From assembly GCA_041572755.1 (NCBI GenBank), contig JBFFRY010000050.1:1-8815 (forward strand): a DNA stretch of 8,815 nucleotides, in the 5' to 3' direction. Position 1 is the stretch's first letter. Each line of letters opens with the position of its first letter. Below the pieces are notes generated by a model, which had not been told where the DNA came from, did no database searches, and worked only from the letters and a program-made list of their open reading frames with translations. This stretch comes from JBFELU01 sp041572755. Lineage in GTDB: Bacteria > Actinomycetota > Acidimicrobiia > Spongiisociales > UBA11373. This document shows, one piece after another, positions 1-5,566 of the stretch. A program made the position numbers and the translations under genes.

Positions 1-1113
1 GAGTACGTGATCATCGCCATCGCCGACGGACCCGAAGGGTCCCAAACGGCTTTCTACATGGAGACCGTCGTCGGCGGCCCGTGTGAGATGGGCCCGGCCT
101 ACCTGTACGGGACGGCGGCCGTGTCCGGGTCGATCGAGATCACCGGCTCGCTGGTCTGCGAGAACGGGGCCGTCCACTCCGAAGCGATCGTCTTCACATT
201 CGACCAGAACGGGGACGACCTGGAGTCGGCGACATCGGAGACGACCGGCCCGTTCCTCAAGGCCTGCGGCGACGGGGTGGTCACCATCGAAGGCACACCG
301 GGCGACGACAAGCCGCTGGTGGGCACCGCCGGCAACGACATCATCGACGGCGGTGGCGGCAACGACACCATCCTCGGCAAGGACGGCTACGACATCCTCT
401 GCGGCGGACCCGGCAACAACAAGCTGAAGGGTGGCAGGCACATCGACGTCATGATCGGCGGGCCCGGGAACGACAAGATCATCGGCGGAGCCGGGATCGA
501 CTTCGGGCTCGGCGGCGACGGCAAGGACACCATGAAGGGCGGCGGCGACGCCGACATGATGCACGGCGAAGCCAAGAACGACACCATCCTCGGAGGCGGG
601 GGCGGAGGCGATGTCGCCGACGGCGGCGCCGGCACCGACACCTGTGATGCAGAGACCGAATACGACTGTGAGTTGGATCCCGTCATGAGGGTGAAATCGA
701 GCGCCTTCAGGAACGGCGACCCGATCCCGGAGCTCTACACGTGTGACGACGACGACATCTCGCCGCCGTTGAAGATCATCAACCTGCCGTCCGCGGCGGA
801 GACATTGGCGATCATCGTGGAGGACCCCGATGCCCCCGGCGGCATCTGGGACCACTGGGTGGTGTACGACATCGAGGCGAGAGCCAAGATCCCCGAGGAC
901 ACCAACCTCGGGACCGACGGGCGCAACTCATGGGGCGACCTCGGGTACGGCGGTCCGTGCCCACCGAGCGGCACTCACCGCTACTTCTTCGACGTCTACG
1001 CCCTCGACATGACCCTCGATTTGGCACCCGGAGCAACCAAACAACAGGTGCTCAACGCCATGGAGGGCCACATCCTGGCCGAGGCATCCCTGATGGGGCG
1101 CTACTCGGCCTGA
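1..1113 (+). CDS. RTX-repeat / PEBP (YbhB-like) fusion protein, 5' end outside the window
   Basis: The frame is open to the first base (Glu-Tyr precede the first GTG at 7), so the true start and any signal peptide lie upstream. Numbering from the GTG, residues 1-98 are a beta-rich region without a recognised family. Residues 106-214 are about twelve nonapeptide units of the GGxGxDxxx type (for example GGGGNDTIL, GGPGNDKII, GGAGIDFGL), the calcium-binding beta-roll of RTX/haemolysin-type secreted proteins. Residues 227-368 are a complete phosphatidylethanolamine-binding-protein domain: DPDAP at 273-277, DHWVVYDI at 282-289 and GYGGPCPPSGTHRY at 313-326, the ligand-pocket motifs of the bacterial YbhB/YbcL group. 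The repeats should need calcium and therefore act outside the cytoplasm. The ligand and biological role of bacterial PEBP proteins are poorly known. Four cysteines at 213-246 and 318 could form disulfides, which would fit export. The gene ends just before a strong hairpin. Confidence 0.88.
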   Translation, partial: EYVIIAIADGPEGSQTAFYMETVVGGPCEMGPAYLYGTAAVSGSIEITGSLVCENGAVHSEAIVFTFDQNGDDLESATSETTGPFLKACGDGVVTIEGTPGDDKPLVGTAGNDIIDGGGGNDTILGKDGYDILCGGPGNNKLKGGRHIDVMIGGPGNDKIIGGAGIDFGLGGDGKDTMKGGGDADMMHGEAKNDTILGGGGGGDVADGGAGTDTCDAETEYDCELDPVMRVKSSAFRNGDPIPELYTCDDDDISPPLKIINLPSAAETLAIIVEDPDAPGGIWDHWVVYDIEARAKIPEDTNLGTDGRNSWGDLGYGGPCPPSGTHRYFFDVYALDMTLDLAPGATKQQVLNAMEGHILAEASLMGRYSA

Positions 1114-1128
1114 GGCAACCGGTCACGA

Positions 1129-1159
1129 GAGCGACCCCCGGACGATCCGGGGGTCGCTC
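1129..1159 (+). terminator. Hairpin terminator after the RTX-PEBP gene
   Basis: A perfect 13-bp stem, GAGCGACCCCCGG at 1129-1141 pairing with 1147-1159, with a 5-base ACGAT loop, begins 15 bases after the stop codon. There is no clean T run behind it (CTGTTCCC), which is common for terminators in GC-rich actinobacteria. Confidence 0.75.
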
Positions 1160-1183
1160 GCTGTTCCCGGCCGGGACCGCAGT

Positions 1184-1192
1184 TGATATGGT
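1184..1192 (+). promoter_or_regulatory. Candidate extended -10 promoter with no gene close behind it
   Basis: TGATATGGT fits the extended -10 pattern TGNTANNNT and is the most AT-rich spot in the intergenic region. A weak TTCCCG lies at 1164-1169, 17 bases upstream of TATGGT. No plus-strand gene follows until 1718, so it would drive either an RNA or a very long leader of the ATPase gene. The call rests on the motif only. Confidence 0.3.
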
Positions 1193-1205
1193 CTCGACGC
1201 CCGGC

Positions 1206-1337
1206 GGTGTCGGCACCACGGCCACATCGATGGCCCTCCCCGCGGAAGAGCCCCGGTGACGTTGCCGCCGCCAGGGCTCTCCCGGGACGGTCCTTGCGAA
1301 CCGCCCCCCAGCCTTCGTGATCCGGCCCCGAGGGGCC
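1206..1337 (+). other. Hairpin-rich intergenic stretch, possible structured RNA
   Basis: Four short inverted repeats follow the candidate promoter: GGTG/CACC (1206-1217), GGCCA/TGGCC (1220-1235), AGAGCCC/GGGCTCT (1247-1253 with 1274-1280) and GGCCCC/GGGGCC (1324-1337). No known riboswitch, 6S, SRP, tmRNA or RNase P signature was recognised, and no convincing plus-strand coding frame. In DNA this GC-rich short stems also arise by chance. Confidence 0.22.
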
Positions 1338-1403
1338 TACGTGTCCGGGCAGGTGAAACGACTGTACACGCCCCCACCGCGGCCTGCAGGGGGAGCGCTC
1401 GGG

Positions 1404-1535
1404 CTAAACCAAGAATGCCGCGGTGGAGATCACCGCAGTGACCACGAAGAAGGCCCCCCCAATCCCAATGAGGAACGCCCTCCCCGATTGCTGCTGCTCC
1501 TGCCGGCCGACCTCGGTGCTCTCGAGACTCTGCAT
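1404..1535 (-). CDS. 43-residue single-pass membrane protein
   Basis: This small gene was found by reading the minus strand directly. It begins at ATG (1535-1533) behind a well placed GGAGG four bases upstream and ends at TAG (1406-1404). The protein has a polar, glutamine-rich head, MQSLESTEVGRQEQQQSGRA (1-20), and then an unbroken hydrophobic segment at 21-43 (FLIGIGGAFFVV...AAFLV), long enough to cross the membrane once. It ends right after that helix with no tail. This predicts an N-in or N-out anchor with almost nothing on the far side. No family is recognised. It is read divergently from the ATPase gene at 1718. The ribosome binding site and clean head-plus-helix layout make it more credible than a chance frame, but conservation is unknown. 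Confidence 0.62.
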   Translation of the reverse strand: MQSLESTEVGRQEQQQSGRAFLIGIGGAFFVVTAVISTAAFLV

Positions 1536-1579
1536 TGGTCCTCCGCGTCGGCCCGCTTCCTGCCCCTGAGCGGCTCATC

Positions 1580-1585
1580 AGCGTA
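1580..1585 (-). promoter_or_regulatory. Candidate -10 box of the small membrane protein gene
   Basis: On the minus strand TACGCT fits TANNNT and lies 44 bases before the ATG at 1535, giving a leader of roughly 38 bases that includes the GGAGG site. The -35 position (TCGGAC, 17-bp spacing) is poor, so confidence is low. Confidence 0.25.
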
Positions 1586-1679
1586 GCGACCGCGGGGCTC
1601 GCGTCCGAGCACCCTCGGATCGCCGTCACTCGGGCTTCCAGGACGACGGTCCGCGCCCCGTCGACCGGGGTGGCATCGT

Positions 1680-1708
1680 TTCCGCGCTCGGCCCCGACCC
1701 GGTACCGT
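1680..1708 (+). promoter_or_regulatory. Candidate promoter of the P-loop ATPase gene
   Basis: TTCCGC at 1680-1685 and TACCGT at 1703-1708 are spaced by 17 bases. The predicted start site near 1715 is only about three bases before the GTG at 1718, so the message would be almost leaderless. The GGGGAG at 1711-1716 is too close to the GTG to work as a normal ribosome binding site, which agrees with leaderless initiation. Confidence 0.35.
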
Positions 1709-1717
1709 GCGGGGAGC

Positions 1718-2347
1718 GTGCCCGAAGCCAAGATCGCCTTCATCGGATCGCACTCGATCCGCAAGACGAACGCCGTCCACTCGTTCGCCGGGGCGGTGGG
1801 CCGTTCCGGACGCAGCGTCGAAGTGGGCCGCGAAGTGGTGCGCTTCAACCCGCTGGGGATGAACGAGGGGGCCACTCCCGAAGCCCAGCTGTGGGTGCTG
1901 ATGAGCCAGATCCAGCAGGAACTCGAGCTGCGCAATCGAGCCGAGGTCCTGGTCACCGACCGGGCCGTCGTCGACAACTACGCCTACTTCCTGCGGGTCA
2001 CCGACGGCAAGGACCCGTTCGGCGTGGAGCAGCTGGTGCGGCAGTGGTGCGACACCTACGACCTCTTCGTCCGGCTGCTCCCCGACGTAGGGCTGCTGGC
2101 CGACGGGGTACGCAGCACCAGCGACGAGTTCCGCGACGAGATCGAGCGGATCCTCGATCAGATCCTCCCCAGCTTCATCCCCACCGACCGGCTGCTGGCG
2201 ATCCCCGCCTCCCAGGTGACCGAGGAGTTCGACTGGGCCGGCTTGGTGGAGCGCCTGGTGGGGCCGCCGCTCGCCGACACCCCACCCGTGGAACCGGGCC
2301 GCTACGCCAACCTCCACACCACCCCCCAATGGAGCAGCCCGGCCTAG
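1718..2347 (+). CDS. P-loop ATPase/kinase of the NadR/Ttd14 type (AAA_28-like), atypical Walker A
   Basis: The protein is 209 residues from GTG 1718. The frame is open further upstream to 1535, but homology-like sequence begins only at KIAFIG, and a -10-like TACCGT sits just before this GTG. The Walker A equivalent is GSHSIRKT (10-17): the catalytic Lys16-Thr17 are present, but Arg15 replaces the glycine that normally precedes the lysine. A Walker B/lid-like strand, AEVLVTDRAVVDNYAYF (75-91), carries the Asp81-Arg82 pair typical of nucleotide- or nucleoside-kinase-like P-loop proteins. Helical segments follow (STSDEFRDEIERILDQIL, 133-150). This resembles the AAA_28 family seen in the kinase part of NadR and in Ttd14. 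The phosphorylated substrate or bound partner is unknown. The gene stands alone and converges on leuA; nothing links them functionally. Confident as a P-loop protein, unsure of function. Confidence 0.82.
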   Translation: MPEAKIAFIGSHSIRKTNAVHSFAGAVGRSGRSVEVGREVVRFNPLGMNEGATPEAQLWVLMSQIQQELELRNRAEVLVTDRAVVDNYAYFLRVTDGKDPFGVEQLVRQWCDTYDLFVRLLPDVGLLADGVRSTSDEFRDEIERILDQILPSFIPTDRLLAIPASQVTEEFDWAGLVERLVGPPLADTPPVEPGRYANLHTTPQWSSPA

Positions 2348-2372
2348 CCACCGAGCCCGCCCCGCATGCTTG

Positions 2373-2387
2373 CGGCGAGCGTCGCCG
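2373..2387. terminator. Hairpin between the convergent ATPase and leuA genes (weak)
   Basis: CGGCGA-GCG-TCGCCG is a 6-bp stem with a 3-base loop, 26 bases after the ATPase stop. A second possible stem, CTCCCC 2413-2418 with GGGGAG 2444-2449, lies closer to the leuA stop. Neither has a T run. One or both may separate the converging transcripts. The rest of 2348-2471 shows nothing else. Confidence 0.3.
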
Positions 2388-2471
2388 GACCGTACGGGCC
2401 TCCCCCCGGCCGCTCCCCGATGGTTGCCGCCGTGCCGCCCCCCGGGGAGGGCGCAGGGTCGCGGCCGCCGG

Positions 2472-4184
2472 CTACCCGGCGCTCCCCCGGTTGAGGGCGC
2501 TCACCAGGGCCTTCATCGAGGCGGTGGCGATGTTGTGGTCGAGGCCCACCCCCCACACCGTCGACTTGTCGGGCATCGCCAGCTCGACGTAGGCGGCGGC
2601 GGTGGCGTCGACGCCCCCACCCACGGCGTGCTCCTGGTAATCGACCAGGTTGGCCTTGATCCCGGCGCCGGCTTCGAGCGCGTGCTTGAAGGCCGACAGG
2701 GGGCCGTTGCCCCGGCCGGTCATCTCCTTCTCCTCACCGCCCACGTCGACGATGGCGGTGAGCTCGTACTCCTCCGACCGGGTCGAGTCGTAGTGCTCCC
2801 GGTGCCCCACGTAGGCCAGCGGCCGGGTCGAGGCCAGATAGCTCTCCGAGAAGGTCTTCCAGATCTCCTCGGGGAGGATCTCCCGGCCGGTCCCGTCGGT
2901 GATCTCCTGCACGGCCCGGCTGAACTCGATCTGCAGCCGCCGCGGCAGCTCGAGGCCGTACTCGTACTTCATGATGTAGGAGACGCCGCCCTTGCCGGAC
3001 TGGCTGTTCACCCGGATGATCGCCTCGTAGGAGCGCCCCACGTCCTGGGGGTCGATGGGGAGATACGGCACCTCGAATCGTTCCGCGTCGTCACCGAGGG
3101 CTTCGAAACCCTTCTTGATGGCGTCCTGGTGACTCCCCGAGAACGCGGTGTACACCAGATCGCCCACATAGGGGTGGCGGGGGTGCACCGGCAGCTGGTT
3201 GCAGAACTCCACGGTGCGGCGGATGTCGTCGATGTGGCCGAGATCCAGCATCGGGTCGATCCCCTGGCTGAACAGGTTCATGGCGAGGGTGACGACGTCG
3301 ACGTTCCCGGTGCGTTCCCCGTTGCCGAAGAGGGTGCCCTCGATCCGCTCGGCCCCCGCCATCATCCCCAGCTCGGCGGCGGCAACCGCCGATCCGCGGT
3401 CGTTGTGGGGGTGGAGCGACAGCACGATCGACTCTCGATCCCGGATCGCCCGGTGGAAGTACTCCACCTGATCGGCATACACGTTGGGCGGCGCCATCTC
3501 CACGGTGGCCGGCAGGTTGAGGATGAGGCGCCACTCGGGTGTGGGCTCCCACACATCCATGACCCGGTGGCAGATCTCCACCGCGAACGGCAGTTCGGTG
3601 CCGGTGAAGGACTCCGGCGAGTACTCATACCGGATCCGCGACTCCGGCGACTTCTTGGCCAGCGCTTCCGTCTCGTCGGCGCACACCCGGGCGCCCTGCA
3701 CAGCGATGTCGATGATCCCCTCGGGGTCGAGACCGAACACCACCCGCCGCTGCAGCTCGCTCGTCGAGTTGTAGAGGTGGACGATCGCCGAGCGGACCCC
3801 GACGAGCGACTCATACGTCCGCTTGATCAGCTCGGGGCGGGCCTGGGTGAGCACCTGGATGGTGACGTCGTCGGGGATGGCGTCCTCGATGATGATCTCG
3901 CGGATGAAATCGAAGTCGGGCTGGCTGGCGGCCGGGAAACCCACTTCGATCTCCTTGAAGCCCATGCCCACGAGCATGTCGAACAACCGCCGCTTGCGAG
4001 CCGGGTCCATGGGGTCGATGAGCGCCTGATTCCCGTCCCGGAGATCCACCGAGCACCACAGCGGCGCCTCGGTGATCGCCCGGCTCGGCCACTGGCGGTC
4101 GGTGAGGTCGATCGGCTCGAACGACCGGTACTTGCCGTACGGCATCGTGCTCGGTTGCTGACTCTGATGAATGCTGACCATCAT
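2472..4184 (-). CDS. leuA: 2-isopropylmalate synthase (LeuA)
   Basis: LeuA condenses acetyl-CoA with 2-oxoisovalerate to give 2-isopropylmalate, the first committed step of leucine synthesis, in the cytoplasm. The 570-residue protein has the catalytic TIM barrel, with DLRDGNQAL at 47-55 (catalytic Arg, metal Asp), the metal-binding HPHND at 258-262 and GNGERTGN at 287-294. A linker with NSQSGKGG follows, then a C-terminal leucine-sensing domain from about residue 445 to the end. Length and order match the long LeuA form common in actinobacteria, so leucine feedback inhibition is expected. Start choice: the frame opens at GTG 4196, but GAAGGA (4194-4189) overlaps that codon and serves the ATG pair at 4184 and 4181. 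ATG 4181 has slightly better spacing and would shorten the protein by one residue. The leader peptide and hairpins upstream (4205-4316) indicate leucine-responsive control. No other leu or ilv gene lies in the window. Confidence 0.97.
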   Translation of the reverse strand: MMVSIHQSQQPSTMPYGKYRSFEPIDLTDRQWPSRAITEAPLWCSVDLRDGNQALIDPMDPARKRRLFDMLVGMGFKEIEVGFPAASQPDFDFIREIIIEDAIPDDVTIQVLTQARPELIKRTYESLVGVRSAIVHLYNSTSELQRRVVFGLDPEGIIDIAVQGARVCADETEALAKKSPESRIRYEYSPESFTGTELPFAVEICHRVMDVWEPTPEWRLILNLPATVEMAPPNVYADQVEYFHRAIRDRESIVLSLHPHNDRGSAVAAAELGMMAGAERIEGTLFGNGERTGNVDVVTLAMNLFSQGIDPMLDLGHIDDIRRTVEFCNQLPVHPRHPYVGDLVYTAFSGSHQDAIKKGFEALGDDAERFEVPYLPIDPQDVGRSYEAIIRVNSQSGKGGVSYIMKYEYGLELPRRLQIEFSRAVQEITDGTGREILPEEIWKTFSESYLASTRPLAYVGHREHYDSTRSEEYELTAIVDVGGEEKEMTGRGNGPLSAFKHALEAGAGIKANLVDYQEHAVGGGVDATAAAYVELAMPDKSTVWGVGLDHNIATASMKALVSALNRGSAG

Positions 4185-4211
4185 CGTTTCCTTCACTAGG
4201 GCGGCTCTTCC

Positions 4212-4250
4212 ATGAAGAAAGCCTCCCGACCCGGTGGGTGCAAGAGGCTT
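4212..4250 (-). terminator. Terminator-like hairpin of the leuA attenuator
   Basis: On the minus strand AAGCCTC (4250-4244) pairs with GAGGCTT (4225-4219) over 7 bp. A small inner ACCC/GGGT stem (4239-4236 with 4232-4229) lies in the loop, and a pyrimidine run TCTTC follows directly. The position, after the leader peptide and about 35 bases before the leuA start, is that of an attenuator. Confidence 0.65.
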
Positions 4251-4251
4251 C

Positions 4252-4278
4252 GGCGAGGGCCGGTATGTGGCACTCGCC
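4252..4278 (-). promoter_or_regulatory. Hairpin at the leader-peptide stop codon
   Basis: GGCGAG (4278-4273) pairs with CTCGCC (4257-4252). After one C-U mismatch, three more pairs (GCC 4271-4269 with GGC 4261-4259) close a 7-base loop. The first G is the last base of the leader TAG codon, so a ribosome terminating there would keep this hairpin open, while one stalled earlier on leucine codons may let it form. Confidence 0.6.
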
Positions 4279-4316
4279 TACATGAGAAGAAGGAGCAGTT
4301 CGCTGGTGTAGTTCAT
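4278..4316 (-). CDS. leuL: Leucine leader peptide for leuA
   Basis: A 12-residue frame, MNYTSELLLLLM, runs from ATG (4316-4314) to TAG (4280-4278). The five consecutive leucine codons are CTG CTC CTT CTT CTC. CTT is expected to be rare in a genome this GC-rich, which would sharpen the response to low charged leucyl-tRNA. The frame lies directly before an attenuator and the gene for the first enzyme of leucine synthesis, the classical arrangement. No good ribosome binding site exists (AAGG is 11 bases away and overlaps the -10 box). The promoter places the transcript start about four bases before the ATG, so translation is probably leaderless. The peptide itself is not expected to have a function; its translation is the sensor. 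Confidence 0.88.
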   Translation of the reverse strand: MNYTSELLLLLM

Positions 4317-4326
4317 GTGGGGAGCA

Positions 4327-4355
4327 ACCTTACGGCCCCGCCACCCAAGGCACAA
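4327..4355 (-). promoter_or_regulatory. leuA promoter (housekeeping sigma type)
   Basis: On the minus strand TTGTGC (4355-4350) and TAAGGT (4332-4327) are separated by exactly 17 bases. The predicted transcription start is near 4320, four bases upstream of the leader-peptide ATG. It lies downstream of the 4374-4405 terminator, so leuA has its own transcript. Confidence 0.68.
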
Positions 4356-4373
4356 ACGGCACCAGACGGGAGT

Positions 4374-4405
4374 GACCGCACCCCGGCCAACGGCGGGGTG
4401 CGGTC
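4374..4405. terminator. Strong bidirectional-type hairpin between the lipoprotein gene and leuA
   Basis: GACCGCACCCCG (4374-4385) pairs perfectly with 4394-4405: 12 bp with an 8-base loop that can pair two further bases. It lies after the end of the minus-strand lipoprotein gene and just before the leuA promoter, so it most likely ends the lipoprotein transcript. There is no T run. Confidence 0.7.
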
Positions 4406-4428
4406 TCGGCGGATCCAGCTCCGGGGCA

Positions 4429-4440
4429 GTCTCATGAGAC
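4429..4440. repeat. 12-base perfect palindrome
   Basis: GTCTCATGAGAC is its own reverse complement. It sits between the lipoprotein stop codon and its terminator, about 75 bases upstream of the leuA -35 box. It could be a protein-binding site or chance; no second copy was noticed in the window. Confidence 0.3.
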
Positions 4441-4495
4441 CGACGGCGAACCCGCGGTCAACCCCGGCGACCCCCCGTTCCCCGACCGTGGCGGC

Positions 4496-5485
4496 TCAGA
4501 GCTCGTCTTCGCAGGACATGACCTCGTAGGGCTCGAAGCGGCCTCCACAGGTGTTCCCGAACTCCTCGTACTCCGAGTCGATCGGCGAGATGAAGAACAG
4601 CTCGTCGCAGGCCGCGCCGTCCCCGTCGTCGCAGGCATCCCACAGCGCATCGAGCTCCGGGTCGTCGCCGTACGACATTGGTTCGTCGCCAGCGTCACCA
4701 CCGAAGTCGGTGTCGCCGAGGTCGAGCCCGCATTCGTCGGCGAGATATTGCTCGATGTTGATACCGGCCGTGGCCAGCTCGGCTCCGAGTTCTTCGAGCG
4801 CGGGACCGATCTCCTCGAACACCGCGATGGCAGCCGCCGGGTCGTCGGGATCCACACCCTCGTAGGCGTCGGCGATGAGTCGGAGGAATACGGCGGTCAC
4901 CTCGATGTCGTCGCGGATCTCGGCTGGAGCGTCGGCGGCGAGCGCCTCGAAGGCGTCGGCCGACTGGGCCAGTCCGGAGAAGTCGCCATCCCCCACCGCC
5001 TCGAGACCCACGGAGTCCTGGAGGGCGATCACCCGTTCGCAGAAGTCCGATGAGGACCCGGCCCCCATGTCGCCTGCCGTCGTGGTCGTGGCGTCCCCGT
5101 CGTCGTCCCCGTCGTCGTCGCCGGGTGCGGCGGTGCCGTTGCAGTTCTCGGCCACCCACGCCTCGACGTTGGTGCTGGCCTCGAGGAAGGCCTCGAAGTC
5201 CTCATCGATGTCGTCGATGTCGCCGCCGGCAACACTCTTGAGGTAGCCGGCCATCACCTGCATGTCGTCGCCGATGGCGGCGGGAGCGCTATCGGCGAGG
5301 TCTTCGAACTCACCGACGGCGTCGGCGAGATCGCCCAGATCCTCTACCTCGAGCGGATCCCCGGTGCCTTCGAGTGCATCGCAGAAAGCGGCGGCACCGA
5401 GCACCTCTCCGCCCCCGTCGTCGTCACCACCACAGGCGGCGACCACCAGCAGCATCGCCACCACCGCAATGAGAAACCTTCGCAT
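4496..5485 (-). CDS. Lipoprotein with two repeated helical domains and a cysteine-rich C-terminal module
   Basis: The signal MRRFLIAVVAMLLVVAAC ends in a lipobox, so Cys18 should be lipidated and the 329-residue protein held outside the membrane. Two similar units follow: residues 34-115 and 148-252. Each opens with Phe-Cys, carries APA-x-I-x-DD (67-74, 186-193) and closes with Cys (115, 252), which suggests duplication and one disulfide per unit. An acidic linker with a TTTT run joins them. Residues 275-329 form a separate module, with WDAC, AACDELFF, SEYEEFG and TCGG and cysteines at 285, 293, 313 and 325. This short module recurs at the C-termini of actinobacterial membrane proteins (from general recall). 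The protein is very acidic; no catalytic motif is seen. Start choice: GGAGGG is nine bases from this ATG; GTG 5488 is an alternative, and ATG 5494 is too close. Function unknown. Confidence 0.87.
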   Translation of the reverse strand: MRRFLIAVVAMLLVVAACGGDDDGGGEVLGAAAFCDALEGTGDPLEVEDLGDLADAVGEFEDLADSAPAAIGDDMQVMAGYLKSVAGGDIDDIDEDFEAFLEASTNVEAWVAENCNGTAAPGDDDGDDDGDATTTTAGDMGAGSSSDFCERVIALQDSVGLEAVGDGDFSGLAQSADAFEALAADAPAEIRDDIEVTAVFLRLIADAYEGVDPDDPAAAIAVFEEIGPALEELGAELATAGINIEQYLADECGLDLGDTDFGGDAGDEPMSYGDDPELDALWDACDDGDGAACDELFFISPIDSEYEEFGNTCGGRFEPYEVMSCEDEL

Positions 5486-5515
5486 CACCTTCATCCCTCC
5501 GGCGTGTGTCCCCCG

Positions 5516-5521
5516 ACTCTA
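5516..5521 (-). promoter_or_regulatory. Candidate -10 box of the two-repeat lipoprotein gene
   Basis: On the minus strand TAGAGT fits TANNNT. A start near 5509 would give a leader of about 24 bases containing GGAGGG. No clear -35 box is present. Confidence 0.4.
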
Positions 5522-5549
5522 GGCCCCAGGGTGAACACCGAAGTCGCCG

Positions 5550-5566
5550 GCGGTTCCCGAGACCGC
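5550..5566 (-). terminator. Weak hairpin directly after the 94-residue gene
   Basis: GCGGT/ACCGC, 5 bp around a 7-base loop, abuts the stop codon at 5567-5569. It is short and has no T run. It may slow or end transcription before the lipoprotein gene, but the evidence is thin. Confidence 0.22.

Larger units (their letters stand above)
4205..4316 (-). promoter_or_regulatory. leuA leader region: leucine attenuator / LEU-element-like
   Basis: Reading along the minus strand: the leader peptide frame with five leucine codons (4316-4278), a hairpin that starts at the last base of its stop codon (4278-4252), a terminator-like hairpin (4250-4219) and a short tail to 4205. A further helix can form between the leucine codons and the tail: 4281-4284 and 4286-4291 pair with 4211-4214 and 4205-4210 (nine Watson-Crick pairs, one G-U in the RNA, A4285 bulged). 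A ribosome stalled on the leucine codons would block that helix. Comparative work on Actinobacteria (Seliverstov and co-workers, 2005, recalled from memory) predicted a conserved pseudoknot, the LEU element, before leuA. Whether this leader matches that model base for base cannot be settled here. Confidence 0.8.

Noticed and set aside
322..650. Tandem repeat DNA that could suggest a CRISPR or minisatellite array
   Set aside because: The periodicity is 27 bases, in frame, and encodes RTX nonapeptides with varied codons; it is protein-level repetition.
685..1113. PEBP domain as a separate gene starting at ATG 685
   Set aside because: The frame is continuous with the RTX repeats and no convincing ribosome binding site precedes the ATG, so a single fused protein is simpler.
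1545..1590. Hammerhead-ribozyme-like CTGATGAG on the minus strand (1581-1574)
   Set aside because: The matching GAAA core is missing (GGAAGC instead), and stems I and III cannot be placed around it.
1123..2329. Two long minus-strand frames over the ATPase gene (1123-1977 and 1430-2329)
   Set aside because: Their products are Arg/Gly/His-rich shadow sequence. The plus-strand ATPase is clearly the coding one, and only the 1404-1535 frame has a ribosome binding site and sensible protein.
4185..4196. GTG at 4196 as the leuA start
   Set aside because: The GAAGGA ribosome binding site overlaps and follows it, so it cannot serve that codon; it serves the ATG pair at 4184/4181.
2370..4199. A 609-codon open frame on the plus strand opposite leuA
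   Set aside because: It is the reverse shadow of leuA, which has all its family motifs. The plus-strand translation has a biased His/Asp/Gly/Arg composition and no domain.
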